In this document: one piece after another, positions 55,572-64,000 of the stretch
How the letters are laid out: each line of letters starts with the position of its first letter
Numbering within the stretch: the first letter of the stretch is position 1
NCBI RefSeq assembly: GCF_002865645.1
Contig: NW_020194684.1
Span: 1,813,241 to 1,877,240, forward strand
Source: Hyaloscypha bicolor E
Taxonomy: Eukaryota; Ascomycota; Leotiomycetes; Helotiales; Hyaloscyphaceae
Length of the DNA: 64,000 nt
Reading direction: 5' to 3'
Notes under the pieces: model-generated
What the model was told of the DNA's origin: nothing
Seen by the model: only the letters and a program-made list of their open reading frames with translations
Databases searched by the model: none
Program-made: the position numbers and the translations under genes

Positions 55572-58500
55572 TTACGTCCTATACTTCTCGATATACAATG
55601 AAAGCTGCTCCAATATTTTGTCTCGGTCCTTGAATGAACTTGCTTTTATCCTTGCAAGAGGCGATGTCCCAAAATTGTCTATAGCAGACGGGTCGACATT
55701 GCCGGTTGCAAGAAGCATTGATACAACACCTTCTGCTTCGTGCATAGGATGCGCGTCAACTGCATGCCGCAGAGGAGTTTGGCCTTCATTGTCTCTAGAG
55801 TCCGCATCTACCTCACCTGTCTTGAGCAAGAGCTTAACAATAGCATTGCGGCTACCTATAGCAGCCCACGAGAGCGGAGTCTGGCCACTATTATCTCTCA
55901 AGTCTACATCTACCTTGCCTGTGGCAAGAAGTAGCTTAATAACTGCTTCGTGACCATTTACAGCGGCCCGCGAGAGCGGAGTCTGGCCTTTATAATCTCT
56001 CGAGTTTATAGCTACCTTGCCCGTAGCAAGAAGTAGCTTAATGACTACTTCGTGGCCATTTCCAGCGGCCCGCGAGAGCGGAGTCTGGCCAAAGATATCT
56101 CTCGAGTCTATATCTACCTTGCCCGTAGCAAGAAGTAGCTTAATGACTACTTCGTGGCCATTTTGAGCTGCCCACGAGAGCGGAGTCTGGCCGATATCAT
56201 CTCTCAAGTCCGCATCTACCTCACCTGTCTCGAGCAAGAGCTTAATGACTACAGTATAGCCTTTCTGAGCCGCGCAAAGCAAAGGTGTCTGTCCGTATTT
56301 ACCCTTAGTATCTGCCACGGAAATTTTTCTTGCGTCGAGCATGAATGCCCATATCATCTCATCACCAAGTTCCTCCATGTACGAAAGCAGTGTCCTGCGT
56401 TTCGAGAACTTGAAACCACGTCCAGAGATGCTATCCTTGCTTTCATCATAACGGTATTGACGATAGATCTCGCGCAATTTGCTTGTCTCAAGTTCTATGA
56501 ATGTTTGGACCGCCTCTTTACTTCCTGTAGCCAACGCCGCAAAAAGTGGCAGTCCATATCGCTCATCCTCGACCTCAACATATGATAGGTTGTTGGGGTG
56601 GATTCTAATAAGGTTGGACATATTGTGCTCTGCCAGAATGTAAAGCAGACTTGCGTTTTGTGTATATCGGCGTACCTTGGCCTTTTCAAATAGGTTGTTT
56701 AGCTTGATCCAATTGTCGAGAGGAAAACTCCGAATCAAATCGCCTTGATCGACTCCACGACTTTCTGCTGAATCTGCGTGGCAGAGCACCATGCGTATGG
56801 TGTATTCGAGGAAGGGAAACCTTTTGATAGCTAACTGTCGGAGATCCGCAGCCTCCTCCTCTGATGCTTCTGGGAGTAGTTTTCCCATGTCTAGATGCGC
56901 AGAGTGGTCGATGCCCATATAGAAAAGGCAGCACTGCTTCAATCGGTCATGGCTTTGCCCTTGAAAATTACCTCCAAGATCGGGAAAAAGTTCCCCGAGT
57001 CCATTCTCCTTGACAAGGAAGTCCCTCACCGACTCATGTATGAATTGAACTGTCGGAGTCTTCGACTTTGTAATTTCGGCGAGGCCTTTCGAAGAATTGA
57101 GAATAAATTTCTTCATTACGTCCATTGTGATCTCGTCGATATTTCCGCTTCCTAGGACCTCGGGTGCAACGCCGGAGAGAATAGCAAAGTACAATTCCTC
57201 CGGCTTCAAGGGCTGTTTTGCAAATAGGATCCACTGTATACACAACAGTAATTCATCTCTGTTGTAGCAGTCGCGCATTAAAATTTGGCGGAATAACTCG
57301 TGTAGGTCGTTTGGGATATCTCGAAGCTTTTGGCGAAGGACGTGTACGCGGCCGCCATCGTTCTCCTTGTTTAATATCTCCACGACAAGTACAACCCACA
57401 TAAAAACACCAGAGGCTTTGCTTTGGAGCTCGCCTCTGATCTCTTTGGCAAGTTTTCCGTGCCCGATTTTCAGCTCGCTATCCAAATAGTTGGTGATGTC
57501 CTGATCATGGCCCTCTTGACCTTCCAGTACTAGATTTAGCCCTTTACTAATCGTGATATGCGGGTAGTGTCTGCTTGAGAAGCACACCTGAAATCGAATG
57601 CCGGCAGAGATGGCCAATTCGCCGAGTTGTTCAAAGAATGCTACCATGTCCCTGATCTGGCGTTCCTCGCATTCATCCAAGGCATCTATGAAGCATATTA
57701 GAGACCGCTTTCCGAGCAGCTGAATCGCCTGCTCGAACAATTCTTTTAGCGTCTCTACACTCCACTGATGAGATCCGCTACTGCTCATTGCCGTCGATCC
57801 CAGTGAGTCAAAAACGCACTGTAGTTCGGGGATTCTTTCGAGGAGCTGCAATAACAAGGATCGATACATTCCAGCTGTGGACTTTTCCAAGTCTTCTCCT
57901 CGGGCGTTGAAGAAGAATGAGATAATTATCTTATCCTTCATAGTTTTCCGTGCATGGGCATGGGCAAATTTCATTAGTGTCGATTTGCCAGTTCCCGGTT
58001 TCCCTTTGATCCATAAGAATCCGTGGTGTTCCACGAGCTTGTTAACATCGAGCCAGTCGAGGTATTCTTGCATTTTCAATAGCCATTTGCATGTCTTGGC
58101 GTGGCCGCTCTTAATGGTCATTTGTCGGCCATCGATTTGGTCAAATCTTAGGGAGTCCAGTAATACTCGTCTTTGTTCTGCATCAAGAGACGGAAACTCC
58201 CCACTTCTGGATCCTCTGGAGATCGCACTCGTCATTCTGCAAAGAGCCGCAGCTACTTTCTTGTACTCGACATCCTCGAGGCCAGTGAAGCGACACATGC
58301 CCATATGATCGCGACCAATGTGTTGGGTAGTCTCGATGGTTGGAAAGTTTAGGTACGACGATTCATCCTCGACAACCTACAAAGTCAGACGCCAGCCTTC
58401 ATGCACAGTGAACAATTGTACGTACCTTGTTACCACTGAGGAGATTAACACCTATTTCCTCCTGGAAAGAATGTATAATCCATCCTTGTTGATGAGCGAT

Positions 58501-59309
58501 TGGGCTAAATTCGTCTCTCAGCTCCTTTAAACGCTCTGCTGACGGCAAGAGTGTGTCGACAATTTGCTTATTGACCGAAAATCCAGCAGCTCTAATAGCT
58601 TTCTCGGCAATATGCTGAAGGAAACCACGGGGGTCAGAACCGCCGTGTGGAGTACCAAAAAACATGATACCAACTGTAGACTCGAAGACTGCGTGAAGCT
58701 GAGGTTGAGAGAGGTGGCAAGAACTGGATCTTCGTAGCATCTCTTTGACGACAATCCCTCCAAGACTGTGTGCGATAAACAGTACTGGCCTCGATGGCTC
58801 CAGTCGACGTTCAGCCTCTAGAGCTACCAGAAAATCCCATGCAATGTCGTAAACTGTGTTTTTGGCCACAGGACGACCAAGTACGTGTCTGACATTTGAG
58901 TCGTAACCAAACGTCAGCACCCGGGCGTCCGGGAGTGTTTTTTGGACCAGTTGTCGAGGCCAATAAACCGCCGCGTGACTGATGCTGTTCTTCTGACGAA
59001 TCCCTGAGAACGGATTGAGTTTTCGAACTTTAGATGGAGGTTCAACCGATTCGGACTCGTCATCTTCGTCCAGAACCTTCGCATCCCCTCGCCTGTGAGT
59101 CCATGTCCGTTCTGGATGACCATTAAATCCATGAACAAACACAATGCTTGAAATAGTCAGCATGAAGAATTAAATACACAGGTAGGGCCAAAAGCTTACT
59201 CCAGAGACGCCTCGTCCGGATCCACGAGGACCGTCAGCCCGGTTAGAGGGACCACCTCAAGCGAGCTTCGGCCCCGCCCAGGTACAGGATGGTGTGAATG
59301 CAGGTCCAT
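55572..59309 (-). CDS. NLR-like STAND protein: alpha/beta hydrolase-NACHT-ankyrin
   Basis: Three exons (59309-59200, 59146-58426, 58376-55572) give 1211 aa. An N-terminal SesB-type hydrolase domain (~35-277) has IVFVHGFNGHPERTWTH, the nucleophile elbow AHSLGG (Ser ~163) and GTPHGG. The NACHT NTPase follows, with P-loop GKPGTGKST (~401-409), Walker B LICFIDALDECEE and the downstream FIHESVRDFLV signature. At least six 34-residue ankyrin repeats (~960-1200), nearly identical to each other, close the protein. Fungal NLRs of this layout are proposed to sense non-self in heterokaryon incompatibility or defence. The hydrolase would be the effector and the repeats the sensor (family knowledge). It starts from MDLHSHHPVP at 59309 and is head to head with another NLR. 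Confidence 0.88.
55620..56320 (-). repeat. 102-bp ankyrin-encoding tandem repeats
   Basis: The 3' part of the NLR gene consists of ~102-bp units that each encode one ankyrin repeat (GQTPLSWAAQNGHEVVIKLL type). The plus-strand word GAGAGCGGAGTCTGGCC recurs about every 102 bp at ~55872, 55973, 56075 and 56177. Units 2-4 differ at only a few codons. Confidence 0.9.
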
Positions 59310-60296
59310 AGCTTGATTGTTGCGTAATGGCGGTGAAGTAATGTAGACAGTTGAAATGATTCGAGCTTTGATGAGATGCTACGACGTCTTTGAATCAAAG
59401 TGGAGGTAATATCTGTAGAGGAGGCAATCAATTGGGCCTCGTTCACGTCCGAGTGGGAATCCTGGGTTCTCCCGAGCACTGATCAGTGGAAATCGACGAT
59501 TTACAGGATGGCAGCAACAAGAATGGCAAGGACAGGAGCTTCTGCCACTGGTATACTATCGATTTTTCTTGAAGATGTACCGGTAAGCCAAGAGCAGGCG
59601 AGAGACATCCGTCGGGGGGCAATGCCTTCAGTTAGCAAAATGGCTGGCCTTGAACACACTGGGTTGTGCACAAGCTCGGAGTCTTCGTTGGCAAGGGCAG
59701 GTGATTGAAATCTCTTTGTTAACAGCTCGAATCTTGACGTTCGAGGGTCACCAGGCTCCAGCTGTGAGGCTGAGCCGTTCATCACGTGGAGCAGCGTGGT
59801 CTTCCATCCAAGGAGACGGTGGGCTGAGTTTGACGTGGCACAAACCACACTGGCTGCTCCGACCAAAGCCACCACGAAAGTTCAAAAAGCCTGGGGTCGA
59901 TTCTCCAGAACCCCGCCAAAATGAAGAAGAAAAAAGAACACTAAAAGACCCAGCAAAATTCTTTTTGAACTTAACAAGCTTATAAATTAGTTCCTATCCC
60001 ATGTATCTCAGGTAGGACGGAATCCAAGACCTCAAAACAACGAATTCTTCCTTCCCCGTGTAATATTGCCTGGCTTCACACGAAACGAGAAGTTCAACGA
60101 CCGTGAAACCTATCAAAGAAAGGGCTGCCTGTGGCCCGAATGGCCCGCTTCAGCAGTCGACTTTTCGGCTTCACTTTACCCCCCGTTACAGTACGAGTTA
60201 TTTCGTCCGTACGTCGCTGTAGGTCCCCGCCCTCCAGCAAGTGAGACTTTCGGCTTGGCTGGCAAGGCGAATTTACCACCCCCCATCCGACCACTC

Positions 60297-60481
60297 ATTG
60301 TGGGCCCTTAAGTAACACCACATCTGCACTGGCCAACTTAAGGTCTGTGGCCAATAGAGACTCTCGGAGGCACTTGATATGGCTGTACTGTACAAAGTAG
60401 AAACTCTTGAAGGCACCTGATATTTCCTAGTTTAGGGATATAAACGAGGTTTCGGGGTGGCGTTCCCTAAGGGCCCACAAT
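60297..60481. mobile_element. ~185-bp inverted-repeat (MITE-like) element
   Basis: The left end ATTGTGGGCCCTTAAGTAAC is mirrored at the right end (GTTCCCTAAGGGCCCACAAT). The arms match imperfectly over ~28 bp (shared GTGGGCCCTTA and AACRCCAC). No clear target duplication is seen. It has no coding capacity and lies in the shared NLR upstream region. Confidence 0.55.
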
Positions 60482-60491
60482 AAGTATTAAA

Positions 60492-60504
60492 GGGGGGGGG
60501 GGGG
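60492..60504 (+). repeat. G13 homopolymer
   Basis: Thirteen consecutive G residues ~750 bp upstream of the plus-strand NLR, directly next to the inverted-repeat element. Confidence 0.85.
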
Positions 60505-61260
60505 ATAGCATGAAGTGCACGGCCCTGCCCTGCTTCTCGGTGCTGCGGCGGGACCTAGAACTACTGCACGAAGGCGGGCGGCTTCGAAAACCGGCCATTC
60601 CGCTCAGCGAGAACCTTTGGAAACGCATTCAAAAAGTCGCAGCAAATCTCCCTAGAATTTTATAATCACCGCAACACAAATAAAGAATACTTGTGCTTCT
60701 TCTATATCTTATGATACTTAATATCAAGTATTTGGAGGTGATGGCGTTGTGATGCGCAATTTGCAAACCCAAGAGATTTTGGTGTTCCTCCCGCTCCTCG
60801 TAGTCGTAGCGAAAATGGCCGGTATTCAAAGCCGCCAGCTTCGTAAGTAAGAGTCGGCCCTGGGGGCTTGGGACCGGTGGATGGATCTCTGTCCTGCGCC
60901 TCGGCCCCCTATGGGTAGATCCGTAGGGAGGCCTATGCGATGGGGAGCTTGCATCAGGGGGAAAGGCCGTGAACTTAAATACTGTAACGTACTGTAATCG
61001 ATCAGGCAAAGAAAAGCACCCTTCGCTGCCAGTCCATAGCTTTCAGCCTTGGGGTTTGGATTTTGATTGGATTGGCTGCCTTCTACTGACCACCCAGCCG
61101 CACCACATTCGCGGCACAACCCAAGCCCAAGCCCCATGGTCTGTAGCCAGCGACATAGCATCGTCCCCAAGTGCTTTCAGCTCTGCTGTTAGGCCTCGAA
61201 ACATAAACATTGCAGTGTGTCTCTCGCATCTTCTCATTTCAGCTATAATGCAAATAAAAG

Positions 61261-64000
61261 ATGGTCAGTTGTTCAGAGGTCGCACCAGGAACTCTCCAAA
61301 TTTTCGAGCGTAGCCTCACCACTCGCATTTACAGGCATCCTCGTCACACGCTGACTTCGTTCTCAATGTTGGCCCTACGGTTCTGCATGAGCCAAAAGAA
61401 GCGGAAGCAATCGCGGAGTGAGTATTCTAATATTCCCCTGATATGCGAAGCTGATAAGACGTCAAGCATAGTATTCGTTCATGGGCTGCAGGGCCACCCG
61501 AAGAACACCTGGACGTCGAAATCTGTTGCCCGTGAGGGTGCAAACTCGACCAAGATTGAACACAAGGCACCAAGCAGAGGATTCAAATTCTGGTCAAATA
61601 AGAGATCATCGAATGCAAGCACTCCCAAGTCCACCGACAACCTCGAAGAACGCCTCACATTCTGGCCGTACCATCTTCTCCGCGAGGACTGCAAGAATGT
61701 ACGCATACTTACGTGGGGCTACAACTCAAATGTTTCGGAGTTCTTCAGTGGGTCTGCGAACAAAGGCAATATATTGTCGTACTCGCGCGACCTGCTGGGA
61801 GATTTAGCCGGAGAGCGGAGATCATGTGTAGGAGAAAACACCATACCTTCCTTTCCCACCCCCGAAACTGATTAGGTTGCACCATTAGCCAACTCGACCA
61901 ATAATTTTTGTTGCGCATTCCCTTGGAGGTAAATATCCTCTATCTAGATACGTAGACTAAGTGCTAACACTGGGTGCATTAGGCATTGTAGTCAAAGCTG
62001 TAGGGGTTGCAAGTCCAATATCTCGATGTACAATATGCGTTAACTGAAACTAGATGCTTCTCCGCGCGAGCGAGAGCGAGGGAGAGCGGGATAAGAATAT
62101 CTACCTATCTACGAAAGCAATACTGTTTCTCGGTACTCCACACGGAGGCGGCAATTTTGTTGATTGGGGCGAAACTGCAAGGAGAATCGTGAGTGCTATT
62201 GGTTTCGACACTAACCACCAAAATACTCGCGATCTTGCTATTGATAGTCCAATGTTGGAGGATTGTCGCGAACGCTTTCTCAATCTACACAATCGCAGAA
62301 ATTTTGAGATATGTACTTTTCAAGAGGCATGTGGCATGAAGGGTACTTCGCTACTAGGTCTCAACCGGAAGGTATAATGCAGATCTTTGGGGTTGCAGTG
62401 ACGTATATACTTACAGCTTTAGGTTGTGGATGGTGTCTCGTCGGAATTCCCTGACACAGGAAGAAGGTTCACAATCAATGCCAACCATATGGAGATGTGT
62501 AGGTATTCGAGCAGAGAGGATGATGGGTACAGGAAGGTCTCCCGCGAGTTGCGCATTTTGTGTGAGGAGATTGAGAAAAGCCTCAAAGAGGAAGAAGCTT
62601 TAAAGCATCAAGAGCGTCAGTGAACGGCATCCCTACTATATGTCTGAATATTAATGAGTGTATATAGTCAATAAAACACAACTCGGTCTGAATCCTCTCA
62701 GAAGGCCATCTCGTCTTTTGAACTAACATATTTCAAGCATATCTTGACTCTTTAGCGTTTCCAGAGATGAACTATCGGCAAGAAGAAGTCCTCGATGCAC
62801 GCGCGGATTCATGTACATGGATACTTCAACACCAAAATTATCAGAAATGGCTCACGGATGATCACGGCCTTCTCTGGATCCAAGGAAAGCCAGGCTCTGG
62901 GAAGTCTACCCTGATGAAAAGGATCTTTCAGGTCTTTGGTAGGGAGAATCGGAGCCCAAAGCGAATCCATCTTGCATTCTTTTTCCACAGACGAGGTGTT
63001 CAGTTACAACACACTCCCCTGGGTATGTTTCGGACGATGCTACATCAGTTATTAAGTCAAGTCCCGTCGGCTAGCGCTGATTTCCTAAGCCTCTGCGAAG
63101 AGAAGAGGAGATTTCAAGGAGATGTAAGTAGGGAATGGGAATGGCGTGAGCCGGAACTTCGCAGGGTCTTAAAGTCTTCTTTGGTCTCGGCAGCGAAGAC
63201 CCATTCCCTCGTGATCTTTGTGGACGCACTTGATGAAGCAGGCGAAGACTCAGCTCGGTCCATCGTAAAATATCTCCACGAGGCCAATGAAGAGCTGCTT
63301 CAATCAAGGCATGCCACGAGTATCTGCTTTGCTTGTCGTCATTACCCTATCGTACGGACTCACGAGGGCATTCAAATCTGCGTCGAAGATGAGAATGTCA
63401 ACGATATCTCAGCATATGCTCTTTCAGAACTCCGCCGACAGGTCCATCCGAGAGACGAAAACTTAGGATCCGATCCTTTGAATGAGATGCAGGAACTAAT
63501 CTCAAACAAAGCGTCCGGGGTATTCCTATGGGTGTCTCTGGTTATTCCAACAATCGCAAAACAATACAACGAAGGAAGATCGTTGGAAGAAATACTCGAG
63601 GGACTCGAAAAAGCCCCATCGGATCTCAAAACCATTTACGAGCATATCCTCGGGCTTGTAGACCCCACATTCAGAAGCCAGACATTACATTTGATGGAAT
63701 GGATTTGTCTCGCAGAGAGACCACTTTCTCCAACGGAGTTGCGCTTCGCCTTAGCCATGGACGATTCTTTGGTTACTCCCTACCAAGACTCTGCTCAAAA
63801 ATCTACAGGATTTGTTAAAAGCGACATGCAAATGAAAGGTATGACTGTTGGGTTGTCTGGAGGCCTAGCTGAAGTTAAACTTCACCGCGAAAGACACCGC
63901 GGAATGGAAACCGAAGTACAAATTGTTCAATTCATCCACCAATCGGTGAATGACTTCCTGCTCAAGGATGGCTTTGCATGGCTTGACAAGAATTTCACTG
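61261..64000 (+). CDS. NLR-like STAND protein: alpha/beta hydrolase-NACHT (3' end outside window)
   Basis: Exons inferred: 61261-61827, 61889-61928, 61983-61999 (17 nt), 62054-62371, 62423-62615 and 62738 to the window edge; ~799 aa visible. The hydrolase part has IVFVHGLQGHPKNTW, ILTWGYNSNV, PIIFVAHSLGGIVVKA with the nucleophile Ser, and LFLGTPHGGG. After the link comes NACHT: GKPGSGKSTLM (~426), Walker B VIFVDALDEAGED (~540), ASGVFLWVSLVI and FIHQSVNDFLL at the edge. A phase-0 intron just before VVDGVSS lies at the same place (K|VV) as in the minus-strand NLR, so the two share ancestry. The start is uncertain (61261, 61366 or 61387). The C-terminal repeats, if any, are outside the window. 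Confidence 0.82.

Larger units (their letters stand above)
59310..61260. promoter_or_regulatory. shared upstream region between head-to-head NLR genes
   Basis: 1.95 kb between two divergent NLR start codons, probably holding both promoters. It includes a short inverted-repeat element (60297-60481) and a G13 tract (60492-60504). Frames here (for example 59400-59708 and 59650-59985) show no domain. Confidence 0.5.

Noticed and set aside
59400..59985. Plus-strand frames (102 and 111 codons) in the NLR shared promoter
   Set aside because: No domain, low-quality composition, and they overlap in different frames; likely non-coding.

Overview
The window looks like nuclear DNA of a filamentous ascomycete (Pezizomycotina, possibly Leotiomycetes; the class is inferred). 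The reasons are short introns of about 45-160 nt with GT..CTRAY..AG signals, Atg28, F-box and hydrolase-NACHT-ankyrin families, a DUF1748 gene, a 3 kb AT-rich block that looks eroded by RIP-type C-to-T mutation, and an intron-containing tRNA-Asp. Exon structures below were assembled by hand from splice signals, reading phase and family conservation. The coordinates are therefore predictions.

Layout. 1-3087 is a gene-free AT-rich block. 3.1-47.5 kb is mostly ordinary gene-rich euchromatin: acyl-CoA dehydrogenase with a C-terminal SRL, pantetheine-phosphate adenylyltransferase (Cab4-like), an F-box/LRR-like protein, an SDR oxidoreductase, Atg28-like, a DUF1748 small protein, pyruvate kinase, an alpha/beta hydrolase, a small Cys-rich membrane protein, a DHA1-type MFS transporter, a 1-Cys peroxiredoxin, a kelch/BTB Ral2-like protein, a Mup1-like amino-acid permease, an acidic small protein, Bud27/URI, a decayed inverted fragment of the next gene, a Cep57-domain spindle-pole protein, a possible small gene, and a membrane-anchored extracellular cupredoxin. 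Several pairs share divergent promoters (ACAD/Cab4, SDR/Atg28, DUF1748/pyruvate kinase, MFS/peroxiredoxin, acidic protein/Bud27).

47.5-64 kb is an accessory-looking region. It holds a decayed small secreted-protein locus with an inverted duplication, a TA-flanked MITE, a 604-bp non-autonomous hAT-like element with a perfect 8-bp target duplication, a tRNA-Asp gene, a third inverted-repeat element with an AT-rich core, one unrecognised coiled-coil gene, and two large NLR-like (STAND) genes arranged head to head. Both NLRs carry a SesB-type alpha/beta hydrolase domain followed by NACHT. The minus-strand one ends in near-identical ankyrin repeats; the plus-strand one runs off the window.

The most unusual signal is a pair of introns in unrelated genes (4743-4861 in the acyl-CoA dehydrogenase, 23999-24114 in the MFS transporter). 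They share sequence from donor to branch point and have complementary ends, which is the signature of introner-like elements, i.e. recently multiplied introns.
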